64,000 nucleotides of DNA from Myxococcus llanfairpwllgwyngyllgogerychwyrndrobwllllantysiliogogogochensis (GCF_006636215.1 NZ_VIFM01000013.1:24967-88966); one strand, 5' to 3'; numbered from the stretch's first letter, positions 1-11,600 are shown. The notes: generated by a model not told the origin, from the sequence alone. Program-made: numbers and translations.

Positions 1-1815
1 TACTTCCACGCGGGCCCCTGGCTCAAGAGCCGCTTCACGGTGGGCAAGCGCATCGTCCTCTCCGGTGAAGTGCGCGCGACGATGAATGGTCGCGAGATGG
101 CGCACCCGGAAATCGAGCCCGCGGAAGACATGGAGTCCGCCACCTCGGTCCACTTCAACCGCATCGTCCCCGTGTACCCCGGCTTCGAGCGAGGCGAGCA
201 GCGCTCCTTCCGCGAACTGGCGGCGCGCGTCGGCGAGCAGTACGCGCACGAACTGGAGGACCCGCTGCCCGCGGACCTGCGTCGCCGGCTGGAGTTGATG
301 GGGTTGCCGGAGGCGCTGCGCTTCATCCACTTCCCACCGGACGCGGCGGACCTGGAGTCCCTCGACGCGCATCAGAGCCCGGCCCATCGCAGGCTCGCGT
401 TCGACGAGCTGTTCTTCCTCCAGTTGGGCATGGCCCTCAAGCGTCAGGGCATCAAGGCGGAGGAAGGCATCTGCTTCGATGTGTCCGCGCCTCGCCTGGA
501 GAAGGCCCGCGCCGCGCTGCCTTTCCAGCTCACCGGCGCCCAGGCACGAGTGGTGGATGAGCTGAGTCGGGACATGGCCCGCGCCGAGCCGATGAACCGG
601 CTGGTGCAGGGTGACGTGGGCAGCGGCAAGACGGCAGTGGCGATGGTCGCCGCGATTGTCGCGCTGCTGGACGGCTATCAAGTCGCGGTGATGGCCCCGA
701 CGGAAATCCTGGCCGAGCAGCACGAGCGCACCTTCCGCAAGGTGCTGGCGCCGCTGGGCTTCGAGGTGGGGCTGCTCAGCGCGGCGGGGACGGCGAAGTC
801 GAAGCGACAGGTGCGCGAGGCCGTGGCCCGAGGCGACATCCACCTGGCAGTGGGCACGCATGCCCTCATCCAGCAGGACATCGCCTTCGCTCGGCTGGGG
901 CTCGCGGTCATCGACGAACAGCACCGCTTCGGCGTGCTTCAGCGTCACTCGCTGATGAGCAAGGGCCCCAAGCCGGACGTGCTGGTGATGACGGCCACCC
1001 CCATTCCTCGCACGCTGGCCATGACGCTGTATGGGGACCTGGACCTCTCCATCATCGACCAGCTCCCACCGGGACGAACGCCCATCAACACGCGCGTCTT
1101 CAACGACAAACAGCGCGCGCGCGTCTACGAAGCCATCGCCACCGAGCTGACCAAGGGGCACCAGGCCTACGTCGTGTATCCGCTGGTGGAGGAGTCGGAG
1201 AAGCTGGACCTGGAGGACGCGACGCGCGGCGTGGAGAAGCTGCGGTTGGCCTTCCCCCAGGCGAGCGTCGGCTTGTTGCACGGGCGGATGAAGGCCGAGG
1301 AGAAGGACGCGGTGATGGAGGACTTCCGCGAGAAGCGGCTGCAGGTCCTCGTGTGCACCACGGTGGTGGAGGTCGGCGTGGATGTGCCCAACGCCTCGGT
1401 GATGGTGGTGGAGGCGGCGGAGCGCTTCGGCCTGTCGCAGCTCCACCAGCTCCGGGGGCGCGTGGGCCGTGGCGCGGCGGCCAGCTTCTGCTACCTGGTG
1501 GCCAACAGCGCGCGCTCGATGGAGTCCGTCGAGCGGCTGGCGGTGATGGAGCAGAGCAGCGACGGCTTCGTCATCGCGGAGAAGGACCTGGAGATTCGCG
1601 GGCCCGGCGAGTTCATGGGCACGCGGCAGAGCGGCCTGCCGGAATTGGCGGTAGCCAACCTGGCGCGGGACGGAGACCTGCTGTCGATGGCGCAGGTCGA
1701 GGCCCGACGCATCCTCGCCAGAGACCCGGAGATGGAGTCTCCCGAGCACCAGAGTCTCGTGAAGGCACTCGATGAACGCTGGGAAGGACGACTCGCGCTG
1801 GCTCGGGTGGGGTAG
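1..1815 (+). CDS. recG: ATP-dependent DNA helicase RecG, 3' part (5' end outside window)
   Basis: Superfamily 2 helicase that remodels stalled replication forks and branched recombination intermediates in the nucleoid. The frame is open from base 1, so the true start lies upstream; about 604 C-terminal residues are visible and the missing part should hold the start of the wedge domain. Seen: Walker A GDVGSGKT (near 613-636), the DEQHRFG box that marks RecG rather than a DEAD/DEAH enzyme (about 913-933), the TATPIPRTLAMT motif III, and QLPPGRTPI, followed by a normal helicase C domain with GRVGRG. The C-terminus after the TRG region is complete and ends in TAG. Family assignment is very secure. 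The next gene starts 156 bases downstream. Confidence 0.96.
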   Translation, partial: YFHAGPWLKSRFTVGKRIVLSGEVRATMNGREMAHPEIEPAEDMESATSVHFNRIVPVYPGFERGEQRSFRELAARVGEQYAHELEDPLPADLRRRLELMGLPEALRFIHFPPDAADLESLDAHQSPAHRRLAFDELFFLQLGMALKRQGIKAEEGICFDVSAPRLEKARAALPFQLTGAQARVVDELSRDMARAEPMNRLVQGDVGSGKTAVAMVAAIVALLDGYQVAVMAPTEILAEQHERTFRKVLAPLGFEVGLLSAAGTAKSKRQVREAVARGDIHLAVGTHALIQQDIAFARLGLAVIDEQHRFGVLQRHSLMSKGPKPDVLVMTATPIPRTLAMTLYGDLDLSIIDQLPPGRTPINTRVFNDKQRARVYEAIATELTKGHQAYVVYPLVEESEKLDLEDATRGVEKLRLAFPQASVGLLHGRMKAEEKDAVMEDFREKRLQVLVCTTVVEVGVDVPNASVMVVEAAERFGLSQLHQLRGRVGRGAAASFCYLVANSARSMESVERLAVMEQSSDGFVIAEKDLEIRGPGEFMGTRQSGLPELAVANLARDGDLLSMAQVEARRILARDPEMESPEHQSLVKALDERWEGRLALARVG

Positions 1816-1971
1816 GGCGTTCGCCTCGCGCTGCCCGTCCCCCCACCCACTGGCCGAGCTGCTGCGGGAAGCACAGGCCCGGGGCTCGAACACCGTGGGG
1901 ACGCAACGCACCGACCCTGGTAGGGCGCCGGAGTCCCTGCCCGCCCATCCCGACATGGTTAGACTCAAGGC

Positions 1972-2616
1972 ATGGGTGACCGGGGACGCGCCGAGTACCT
2001 GTCGAGTCAGGGCATCCGTGATGGACGGGTGCTGGAAGCCATCTCGCGACTGACGCGCGCGGACTTCGTGTCGGAGGCAGAGCGTCTCGAGGCCGGAGCC
2101 GACGTGCCGCTCCCCATCGGCCATGGCCAGACCATCAGCCAGCCCTATGTCGTGGCGCTGATGACCGAAGCGCTGGCCTTGAAGGGTCATGAGCGCGTCC
2201 TGGAGATAGGCACGGGCTCCGGCTACCAGACGGCGGTCCTGTCGCTGCTCTGCCGCGAGGTGTACACGGTGGAGATCGTCCCAGAACTCGCCCGCTCGGC
2301 GCGATGGCGGCTGCTGCGACTGGGCTTCGAGAACATCTACTTCCGCCAAGGCGATGGCACCGAGGGCTGGCCGGAGCAGGCGCCCTTTGATGCCATCCTC
2401 GTCACCGCCGCGCCGGCCGAGGTTCCCAGCACGCTGCTTGGCCAGCTCCATCGCGGTGGCTGGATGGTCATCCCCGTGGGGCCCACGGGGGGCACCCAGG
2501 AGCTGCTGCGCATCCATCGAGCACGAGAGCCGGGGGCCTTGCCCCAGGTGGAGTCCCTGCTTCCCGTCCGCTTCGTCCCGATGACGGGGGGACCGCCTCG
2601 TCCGGTTCTCCCCTGA
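1972..2616 (+). CDS. pcm: Protein-L-isoaspartate O-methyltransferase family protein
   Basis: SAM-dependent methyltransferase that methylates L-isoaspartyl residues in damaged proteins so they can return to aspartate. The 214-residue length is normal. Residues 49-60 carry the PIMT signature GHGQTISQPYVV, and 76-86 the SAM-binding motif VLEIGTGSGYQ. The C-terminus is short and proline-rich. The ATG at 1972 has a purine-rich AAGG only one base upstream, so the ribosome site is poor. A separate in-frame upstream start is not supported by homology. It stands alone between recG and the zinc-ribbon gene, all on the plus strand. Cytoplasmic. Assignment to the PIMT family is firm; physiological substrate not tested. 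Confidence 0.92.
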   Translation: MGDRGRAEYLSSQGIRDGRVLEAISRLTRADFVSEAERLEAGADVPLPIGHGQTISQPYVVALMTEALALKGHERVLEIGTGSGYQTAVLSLLCREVYTVEIVPELARSARWRLLRLGFENIYFRQGDGTEGWPEQAPFDAILVTAAPAEVPSTLLGQLHRGGWMVIPVGPTGGTQELLRIHRAREPGALPQVESLLPVRFVPMTGGPPRPVLP

Positions 2617-2733
2617 AAGCTGTCGGCCTTGGCCTGGCGCGGAGGAAGGGATGGTCCGCCCGGATGCTTGAATGCCGTCAGGGCCCTCGAAGGCGCGTTG
2701 CCCCCGAGCAGGGCCGCCCGCTAACGTCGCGCA

Positions 2734-3290
2734 ATGATCATCTGCCCGGTCTGCGACCACGTTCAGCCCGAAGGGACCGAATGTGACGTCTGCGGAAAGC
2801 GGTTTCCCACCGCCGTGAATGTGGCGACTCCCCCCGTGGCACAGCTGCCGGAGCTGGAGCTGACGCCGCACGCGGGGGGCCGTGACGCGGTGGACGCGCC
2901 CGTGCTGCCGGAGCTGGACGGAACGCGCTTGCGCAGTGGGCCGGACCTGCCGGCCCAGGTGGTGCAGGACCTGGAGCTGACGCGCGCGGCACCGACGGGT
3001 GAGATGCCCGTGGCGGCGCTCGAGGAACTGGACACGGGGCGCGCGCAGGATGACGGCGTGAGGACCCCGGCCCCGCTGGGCGCCGTCACCTGCCGCTACT
3101 GCCGCAACGTGCAGGCGGTGGGACTGCTCTGCGACAACTGTGGCATGCGATTGCCGCGCGCTCGGATCGCGGCGACCTCCGTGGCGGCGAAGGGGGAGGA
3201 GGACGGGTGGATGGCCTGCCCCTCGTGCCATACCCGAGGGCGGCCCGGACGCGCCTGCTCCGAGTGCGGCACCCGGCTCCAGGAGGGGGC

Positions 3291-3294
<4 letters not shown>
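2734..3294 (+). CDS. Protein with three zinc-ribbon motifs
   Basis: A 186-residue protein of unknown function. It has three CxxC...CxxC zinc-ribbon pairs: C4/C7 with C17/C20, C120/C123 with C133/C136, and C162/C165 with C175/C178. A proline- and acidic-rich linker (about 30-115) with repeated LPELE/LEELD-type segments separates the first ribbon from the other two. There is no signal peptide or membrane segment. Its stop codon overlaps the GTG start of thrC (GTGA), so the two are translationally coupled. Such ribbons commonly bind zinc and mediate protein or nucleic-acid contacts; no more specific role can be read from the sequence. Confidence 0.85.
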
Positions 3295-4628
<1,334 letters not shown>

Positions 4629-4649
4629 CGACGCTCGGTGCGGCAGGGC

Positions 4650-4674
4650 GGGGCTCCCGTAGGAGGGGAGCCCC
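4650..4674. terminator. Terminator hairpin between convergent thrC and ribBA
   Basis: Perfect 9-bp inverted repeat GGGGCTCCC / GGGAGCCCC with a 7-base loop, followed by CGGGTTTTCC on the plus strand. It lies between the ends of two convergent genes (4628 and 4698) and could serve both. Confidence 0.75.
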
Positions 4675-4697
4675 CGGGTTTTCCGGGCGCGGGTGCT

Positions 4698-5822
4698 TCA
4701 GTCCGCGAGCAGCGGGACGCGCTTGTCGATGGTGAGGCCGAAGCCGGCGAGCCCGCGGTAGGTGATGTCCGTGTTGGTCATCACCTGGAGCGAGCGCACG
4801 CCCAGGTCATTGAGGATCTGGCAGCCCATGCCCAGGTCTCTCGTCTCGTGCGGGCCGGTGCGGATGTCGGCGCTGCCGTCCGTGTTGCGCTTATGGCTGA
4901 TGCCGAAGTCGCCCCCGTGCATTCCGGGCAGGTAGACCAGGACGCCGGTGCCCTCGCGGGCGATGCGCGCGAGCGACTGGTCCAACAGCACGTTGCAGTT
5001 GCAGGTGGGGGAGCCGAACACGTCGCCCAGGGTGCAGGCGGCGTGCAGGCGCACCAGGGCGCTCGGGCGGGAGGCGGGGTCACCCTTCACCAGCACCAGC
5101 GACTTGGCGCCGTCCGGCAGCCACGTGTACGTGAGCGCGGTGAAGTCGCCGTAGCGCGTGGTGACGGTGTGCTGGCCGGGCTCGCGGCGCACCAGCCGGT
5201 CCTTGCGGCGGCGGTACTCGATGAGGTCGGCGATGGTGATGACGGCCAGCTTGTGCTCCAGGGCGAAGGCCTTGAGGTCCGGCATCCGCATCATGGTGCC
5301 GTCGTCCTTCACCAGCTCGCACAGGATGCCGGAGGAGCCCAGGCCCGCCAGCCGCGAGAGGTCCACGGTGGCCTCGGTGTGGCCGGCGCGGCGCAACACG
5401 CCACCATCGCGGTAACGCAGCGGGAAGATGTGGCCGGGGCGCAGGAAGTCGTTCGCCTGGCTCTCCGGATCCGCCAGGGCCAGGATGGTCTTCGCCCGGT
5501 CCGCCGCTGACACGCCCGTCGTCGTGCCATGCCGGTAGTCCACGGAGACGGTGAAGGCGGTGCGGTGGGACTCGTTGTTGTCCGCCACCATCTGCGGCAA
5601 CCGCAGGGCGTCCAGCCGGTCCGCCAGCATGGGCATGCAGACGATGCCGCTGGTGTGGCGCACCATGAAGGCCAGGTGCTCCGGCGTCACCTTCTCCGCC
5701 GCCATGATGAGGTCGCCCTCGTTCTCCCGGTCCTCGTCGTCCGCGACGATGACGAACTTGCCGTCGCGGATGTCGCGGATGGCGTCCTCGATGGAGGAGA
5801 TCTGGAGGTCGTCAGGGCGCAT
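4698..5822 (-). CDS. ribBA: RibBA-type fusion: DHBP synthase plus divergent GTP cyclohydrolase II domain
   Basis: The N-terminal half (about 1-205) is 3,4-dihydroxy-2-butanone-4-phosphate synthase, which makes the four-carbon riboflavin precursor from ribulose 5-phosphate: it has DDEDRENEGD (28-37), the TGVSAADRA segment and RRAGHTEA (144-151). The C-terminal half (about 210-374) resembles RibA. The three zinc cysteines are kept (C263, C274, C276), but the usual RCDCG is TCNCN and the GTP-contact loop, normally RQEGRGIGL, reads PGMHGGDFG (299-307). GTP cyclohydrolase activity is therefore doubtful; RibBX-type proteins with an inactive RibA-like half are known. The start is uncertain: ATG 5822 gives a normal N-terminus of 374 residues, but in-frame ATGs at 5852 and 5939 exist and none has a clear ribosome site. 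No FMN riboswitch was recognised upstream. Confidence 0.88.
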   Translation of the reverse strand: MRPDDLQISSIEDAIRDIRDGKFVIVADDEDRENEGDLIMAAEKVTPEHLAFMVRHTSGIVCMPMLADRLDALRLPQMVADNNESHRTAFTVSVDYRHGTTTGVSAADRAKTILALADPESQANDFLRPGHIFPLRYRDGGVLRRAGHTEATVDLSRLAGLGSSGILCELVKDDGTMMRMPDLKAFALEHKLAVITIADLIEYRRRKDRLVRREPGQHTVTTRYGDFTALTYTWLPDGAKSLVLVKGDPASRPSALVRLHAACTLGDVFGSPTCNCNVLLDQSLARIAREGTGVLVYLPGMHGGDFGISHKRNTDGSADIRTGPHETRDLGMGCQILNDLGVRSLQVMTNTDITYRGLAGFGLTIDKRVPLLAD

Positions 5823-6066
5823 GGAGGATTCGGTCCGCTCGCGAGTCTGCATGTGTTGGCGCATGTAGCGTCTGCGTCCGGGGCTGGCAAGCCAACCTGC
5901 TTGACGCCGTGCGCTCGGGTGATGGGGTGGATGAGCCATTCGCGAGGGCCCCCTTGCTCGCCCGTTGCGGTGTCGCTGGAATTAGTTGGGACCCAGAAGG
6001 TTGGAGTCGCCAGGGGCGAGTGACTCGACGCGTGGGACAGGCTGCTGTAGGGTGCCCGGCTCCGTG

Positions 6067-6405
6067 ATGAGCGCCGATACCCAGGATTTGAGGACGCAGC
6101 TCGACCAGCTCCAGGAGAGCCTGTCCGTCCGCCAGAGCACCACCCACTTCGCCCACACGGGGGTCGCCACCCTGGCGGCCCTCATGTTCGCGGGGGCCGC
6201 TGGCAAGCTGTTCTATGACTCCCTTCGCACCCCGCTGATGGCCTGGGGCGTGACGCTGCTGGCGCTGGGCCTGCTGGCGTACGCGTTGCGCCGCTACGTG
6301 GTGGGGCGACGCGTGCTGGCCGACGAGCTGACGCGCTTCCAGACGCTGCTGGAGCTGCGCAGCCAGCTGCGGCTCGACGACCCCGCGGCGCTGCTGCCCC
6401 GGTGA
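6067..6405 (+). CDS. Small membrane protein with two transmembrane segments
   Basis: A 112-residue protein of unknown function. The N-terminal 25 residues look like a short amphipathic or coiled segment. Two hydrophobic helices follow (about 31-50 and 58-75), then a basic stretch (RRYVVGRR) and a helical, charged C-terminus. The start is ATG 6067; an overlapping GTG at 6064 is also possible. The stop overlaps the GTG start of the thymidylate kinase gene (GTGA), so the pair is probably one operon. The topology suggests both ends on the same, probably cytoplasmic, side. Confidence 0.75.
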   Translation: MSADTQDLRTQLDQLQESLSVRQSTTHFAHTGVATLAALMFAGAAGKLFYDSLRTPLMAWGVTLLALGLLAYALRRYVVGRRVLADELTRFQTLLELRSQLRLDDPAALLPR

Positions 6406-7058
6406 GCGCGGCCCGCAAGTCCGCCCGACGGGGGCGGTTCATCGTCCTGGAGGGGCTCGACGGAGCAGGCACCACCACGCAGGCGGAGCGGCTGGCCTCC
6501 GCCCTCCGCGCCGAAGGGCACGCGGTGCTCACCACGCGTGAGCCCTCGGATGGCCCCGTGGGAACGTTGATTCGCCAGGCCCTCACCGGACGGCTGGGCC
6601 TGCCGAATGGCGCGGGCCCGCTGGCGCCGGAGACGCTGGCGCTGCTCTTCGCGGCGGACCGGACGGACCACCTCGCGGCGCGGGTGCTGCCCGCCCTCGA
6701 GGAGGGGAAGCTCGTCCTGTGCGACCGGTACGTCCTGTCCTCGCTGGCCTACCAGGGGGCGTCGCTGCCCATGGCCTGGGTGGAGGCGGTGAACGGGTAC
6801 GCGGTGTCCCCGGACCTGACGCTGTTCGTCGGTGTGGCGCCAGAGGTGGCGGCGAAGCGCCGGGCGGCGCGTGGCGGGGCCGCGGAGCTGTTCGAAGCGG
6901 ACGAGGCCCAGCGGCGAATCGCCAAGCAGTACCTGGCCGCCATCCGCCGCCGCGCGAAGAAGGAGCGCATCGTCCACATCGACGGTGAGCAGGGGATTGA
7001 AGCGGTGACGGCGGCGTCGCTGGCGGAGATTCGCAAGCTGCTGGGCCGCAAGCGCTGA
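6402..7058 (+). CDS. tmk: Thymidylate kinase
   Basis: Phosphorylates dTMP to dTDP with ATP for DNA precursor synthesis; cytoplasmic. GTG start at 6402 overlaps the preceding stop; 218 residues, normal for the family. Seen: P-loop GLDGAGTTTQ (18-27), the dTMP-binding REPSDGPVG (usually REPGGTPxG in this family, so slightly divergent), and DRYVLSSLAYQG, the DR(Y/H) catalytic box. The LID region is basic (AAKRRAARGG). The C-terminus ends 9 bases before the convergent lipoprotein gene. Confidence 0.9.
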   Translation: MSAARKSARRGRFIVLEGLDGAGTTTQAERLASALRAEGHAVLTTREPSDGPVGTLIRQALTGRLGLPNGAGPLAPETLALLFAADRTDHLAARVLPALEEGKLVLCDRYVLSSLAYQGASLPMAWVEAVNGYAVSPDLTLFVGVAPEVAAKRRAARGGAAELFEADEAQRRIAKQYLAAIRRRAKKERIVHIDGEQGIEAVTAASLAEIRKLLGRKR

Positions 7059-7067
7059 AGGAGCGGG

Positions 7068-7700
7068 TCAGCGCGCGACGTCGAAGCTCAGCGCGACCTC
7101 CGCCCCATCTCCCGAGCAGCGGCCCGCCGTCTTCCCGACGCTGCGCAGCACCAGGCGCCCGCGGACCCGGGTGTCGCTGTTCTCCTCAAGGACGAGCTGC
7201 CCGGCCACCTCTTGCGTCAGGGCTTCCTTGGGGACGGTGCCGTAGCAGCCCGTCGCCACGAAGACCGCCAGGATCTCCGGGGAATGTCCCTTGCGTGGGG
7301 TGAAGGTGATGTCCCGGAACGAGTCCGTGGGGGCGGCGATGGCGTCGCCCGCCACCGCGAGCGTCACGGGGCCCGCGCCGAGGACCTCCTTGTCGAAGCG
7401 CACGGAGACACATGCGGAGGTCTCGTCGTCGGCCACGACGCTCGACGGGTCGTTCAGCCCGCACAGGCGAAGCGTCCGAGGTGCTCCGCTCTCGAATTCG
7501 GCGGAGCGGTGCTCGTCGAACGCCATCCAGCCCTCGTCGTACGTCACGCGAAACGTTTCGCCCGAGTCCTCGTAGTGCTCGATGGACGAGTCGAGGGGTG
7601 GGTCGCTCACCGCGTCGTCACCGCAGGCGGCGAGCGACAGCAGCGACGCGAGGAGCAGGGCGGACGGACGTCGGGCGGACCGGGGGGGCATGGATCGCAT
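7068..7700 (-). CDS. Predicted lipoprotein, unknown function
   Basis: About 210 residues. From ATG 7700 (or ATG 7691, three codons later) there is a basic n-region, a hydrophobic stretch and the lipobox LSLAAC, so the protein should be exported and lipidated. The mature part contains four to five cysteines, including CGLND, SACVS, TGCYG and AGRCSG, compatible with disulphides and a beta-rich fold. The purine run GGGGG lies just upstream of 7700 and at better distance from 7691. I do not recognise the family. It is convergent with tmk and divergent from the CinA-like gene. Confidence 0.75.
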   Translation of the reverse strand: MRSMPPRSARRPSALLLASLLSLAACGDDAVSDPPLDSSIEHYEDSGETFRVTYDEGWMAFDEHRSAEFESGAPRTLRLCGLNDPSSVVADDETSACVSVRFDKEVLGAGPVTLAVAGDAIAAPTDSFRDITFTPRKGHSPEILAVFVATGCYGTVPKEALTQEVAGQLVLEENSDTRVRGRLVLRSVGKTAGRCSGDGAEVALSFDVAR

Positions 7701-7854
7701 GCCCCCAGGAAATGCAATCCGGATGCCCTTGTCCCCCCAGGGAGAGAGGCCCTCCGGAGGGGGTCTGCCGCGCCTCGGAATTCTGACGCGACGACGGATC
7801 CTCGTGACTCGCGCGGCGGACTCCCCGGCCGTTGCGCTACAGTCCGCCCTTCCT

Positions 7855-8592
7855 ATGGAGCGCACTGGCGCGGCGGCAATCATCATCGGCAACGAGGTCC
7901 TGACGGCGAAGGTCCAGGACCAGAACGGCCCGCACCTCATCAAGAGGCTGCGCGAGGTGGGCATCGTCCTGCGCTCGGTGGAAACCATCCTGGACGACGT
8001 GGACGCCATCGTCGATGCGATGAACCGGGCGCGTCAGCGGGCTCGCTACGTGTTCACCAGCGGCGGCATTGGCCCCACGCACGACGACGTCACGGTGCGG
8101 GCGGTGGCGCTGGCCCTGGGCAAGCCCGTGGTGCGGTTGCCGGAGATGGTGTCCCTCATCGAGGCGCGAGCGCCCGATGGCAAGGTGACGCCAGAGGGGA
8201 TGCGGCTGGCGGACGCCCCGGAGGGAGCGGTGCTGCTGCCCCAGGCGGGCACCTGGTACCCCGTGCTGACGGTGGGGGACGTGTTCCTCCTGCCCGGCGT
8301 GCCCCAGCTCTTCCGGATGCAGTTGGAGACGGTGCTGGGGCGACTGAGCGGCACCCCCGTGGTGCTCAGCTGCCTGTACCTGCGACTGGGCGAGAGCGAC
8401 ATCGCCGCCGTCCTGGACAACGTGGCGCTGAACATGCCGCACGTGGCCATCGGCTCGTATCCGGAGTTCGACCCGGGGAAGGACTACCGGGTGAAGATCA
8501 CGGTGGAGGCCGCGGAGGGTGGTCCCGTGGAGGAAGCCGTCGCGCGAATCATCGGCGGGCTCCCCGAGGGCGCGGTGCTGCGGCGGGAGTAG
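7855..8592 (+). CDS. CinA N-terminal (molybdopterin-binding-like) domain protein
   Basis: 245 residues made of a single MoCF_biosynth/CinA-N domain: IIIGNEVLTAKVQDQNG near the start, FTSGGIGPTHDD (about 64-75) and a conserved LLPGVPQLF segment. The C-terminal amidase domain of full CinA (NMN deamidase) is absent. Standalone forms of this domain have been linked to nicotinamide mononucleotide or ADP-ribose pyrophosphate hydrolysis, but the specific activity here is inference. ATG 7855 is chosen because the domain starts directly there; the open frame extends upstream without homology. Its end is 24 bases from the convergent TPR gene. Confidence 0.82.
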   Translation: MERTGAAAIIIGNEVLTAKVQDQNGPHLIKRLREVGIVLRSVETILDDVDAIVDAMNRARQRARYVFTSGGIGPTHDDVTVRAVALALGKPVVRLPEMVSLIEARAPDGKVTPEGMRLADAPEGAVLLPQAGTWYPVLTVGDVFLLPGVPQLFRMQLETVLGRLSGTPVVLSCLYLRLGESDIAAVLDNVALNMPHVAIGSYPEFDPGKDYRVKITVEAAEGGPVEEAVARIIGGLPEGAVLRRE

Positions 8593-8616
8593 CAGTCCTC
8601 CCGCCGTGCGCCTCGA

Positions 8617-11600
8617 CTACAGCGACAGTCCCAGCCGCTGACGCAGCCGGAAGAAGTCGTCGGTGAAGGACCAGGCGAGCAGGGTGCGCAGCCGCTCACC
8701 CTCGCGCACGGCCTGAATCATGGGCTCCGGGGTGTCCAACCGGGCGCCCGCGAAGTTCGGGTCCTCGCGCAGCACCATGCCCAGGCCCACGGACACGTCG
8801 CCGGCGATGAGCAGACCGGCGCGGTCCGCCGAGTAGTCCAGCGCGTCCAGCCACGGCGCCAGCTCCAGCTTCTGCACGTCGCCCAGGGCCATCGCCGGCC
8901 CTTCCAGCGCCTTGATGGCCTTGCGCGAGAAGGCCTTGCGCAGCTGCTTCACCGTCTCGTCGTTGCGACGGCCGAGCGCGGAGAACTGCTGCGCGTGGAT
9001 ACGGATGGCGCTGCCGAACAGCTCCGCCGTCTCGCCTTGCGACAGCTTCTCCAGCACGGCCGCCTTGTTCAACAGGCCCAGCGCCGCGCGGCCCAGGAGG
9101 AACTTCTGCTCGCGCGCGTTGAAGCGCCGCACCACGTCCTGGCCAATGCACACCGACAACGGCTCGGTGGTCTCCAGCACCGTGAGGCCGCGCCGCGCCT
9201 GGTATGCGTCGAACTCCTCCACGCCGAACACCTGCGCGACGGTGCGGATGGCCTTGTAGACGGCGCTGTCCGTCTTGAGCTTGTCCGTCTTGGGGTTGAC
9301 GCCGACGATGTCGAAGCTCGGGGGGTAGACCTTCTCGAGCTGGTCGCCCATGGCGCGCAGCACCTCCAGCAGCGGCCCCCGGACGCCCGGGTGCAGCAGC
9401 ATGGAGTCCACGTCCGTCGACGTGAGCCCCTCGCGAACCTCCTGCGCCAGCCGGGTGCGGCCCTCCGTGTAGAAGGCCAGCTCCGCCTCGTTCGTGGAGC
9501 GCAGGAACTGGAGCACGGACGCCACGCAGAAGGCCTTGTCGAGCTGCTTCAGGCCCTCCCACAGCTTGAACAGCGCGTGCAGGCTGTCCACCCGCGTCGG
9601 GTCCTGGCGGAGGATCTGCCGGTGCTCCTCGACGGCGAGCGGCACGGACGAAGTGTCCCGTGCATACAGGCCCGCCAGCGCGGTGCGCGCCGTGAGGTTG
9701 GTGCCGTCGCCTTCCACCACCTGCCGGTACAGCGCGGTGGCGCGCGCGGGCTCGGACAGCGGGCCGGCGAACAGCTCCGCCACGCGGATCCGCAGCGCCG
9801 CCGCGCGCTTCGGGTCCGTGGCCGCCGTCGTCTGCGCCTGCGCCTCCAGCAACTGCGCCAGCTCCGGCAGGTTACGCGCGCGCTCGTACAGCGTCACCAG
9901 CCGGTCCACCAGCGTCGGGTCTCCCGGCGTCAGCTCCAGCGCGCGGCGATACAGCGGCGTGGCCGCGCCCGCGTCGCCCAGGCCTTCGTCATACGTGCGC
10001 GCCAGCTCCAGCGTGAAGCGCGCGCGCGACTCGGCGGGCAGCTCCTGCTGAAGCAGCTTGTGCAGGCAGTCCACCGCGCCCGACCAGTTGCGGCCGTGGG
10101 CATGCAGCGTGGCCAGCCGCTCCAGCGCCTCCAGATGGCGCGGCTGCGCGGAGAGCACCGTCATCAGGTGCGAGGACGCGCGGCCCGGATCATTCAGGTG
10201 CGTCTGGTACAGCGAACCCAGCGTGAGGTGGAAGGGCGCGAGCGTCCGGGCGTCTCCGCCCTGCTGCACGCGCTGGCTCAGCATGGCCGCGGCCTCCGCG
10301 TACTGCTGTGCCTCCAGGAGCAGCGAGCCGCGCAGCTCCAGCGCCTCGATGTGGCCCGGCTGCGCGGCCAGGGCCTTCTCCAGCAGCGCCACCGCGCGCG
10401 TCCGGTCTCCCAGGGCCGCGTGGTGCAGTCGCGCCGCGCTCACGAAGCCCGTGGCCGCCGCGGTGTGGTCCTTCTGCGCCAGCTTCGCGTCGGCGCGCCG
10501 CTCGTGCAGCGCGGCCAGGTCCGCGGAGCCTCCACGGTGGGCGAGCAGCTCCTCCAGGCCCGCCTGCGCGGCCGGGTGCAGCGGATCTCTCTCGAGCGCC
10601 TGCTTGTAGAGGGCCGCCGCGCCGTCGGTGTCCTTCTGGACGAACGACGCCAGCCGCGCCGCGCCGATGAACGCATCGATGGCGCCGCGCGGGTCCTTGC
10701 TGAGCCGGGCCTCGGTCTCCAGCGCGGCCCGAGCCTCGGCCGCGTCTCCGCGCCGCATCGCCACGCGCCGCGTGCCCTGCAGCGCCGGGAGGCACTGCGG
10801 ATGCAGCTCCAGCGCCTGCTTGTAGAGGGCCGCCGCGCGCTCCAGGTCGCCGAAGCGGATCTCCGCCAGCTCCGCGGTGCGCAGGAGCATCTCCAGCGCC
10901 TCTTCCGCGTCGCGCGCGTGCGCCAGTCGCAGCGTGTAGAGCCGGGCCAGGCCCGACACGTCACCGGCGAGCTTGAGCGAGCGCTCCAGCGCGAAGGCCA
11001 GCCGCGCGTCGCCAGGGTCCGCCTCGAAGGCGCGCTTGTACGCCTCCAGCGTGCCCTCGGCGGGGCCCTTGTCCAGGTCCACCGCGGCGGACAGCCTCAG
11101 CGCGGTGGCCAGGCGTGGATCATTCACGCGCTCGGCGATGCGCTGACGCAGCTCCGCGCGGCGCGGCCGGTCCGACGCGCGAATGCGCTCCAGCAGGGTG
11201 AGGGCGGTGAGGTTGCCCGCGTCCAGGCCGAGCACCGCTTCGCAGCACAGCGCCGCGCGCGAGGGCTCCTGGAAGCGGTCCAGGTACAGCCGCGCCAGCT
11301 TCAGGTAGGCCGTCACCTTGGCCGTGGGCGTGCCGCCCACCTGCGTCTCGCGGTCCAGGATGGACACCAGCTCCTTCACGTTGTCCTGCGCGAGGAACAG
11401 GCGCTCCAGGGCGCGCAGGGTGGCGGCGTGACCGGGCGTCAGGCGCAGCACTTCCTGGTACGTCTCGATGGCCAGCTCCGGCCGCTTGAGGGCGTCCTCC
11501 CAGATGGCGGCGGCCTGGAAGAGCGCGTTGGCGCGCTCCAGCGGGTCCGTGCGGTTGGCGGCCTCCTCGCGCAGCATCTCCACCAGGTTCTCCCACGCGC

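Noticed and set aside
5823..6066. FMN riboswitch upstream of ribBA
   Set aside because: The conserved FMN-aptamer blocks could not be found on the minus strand.
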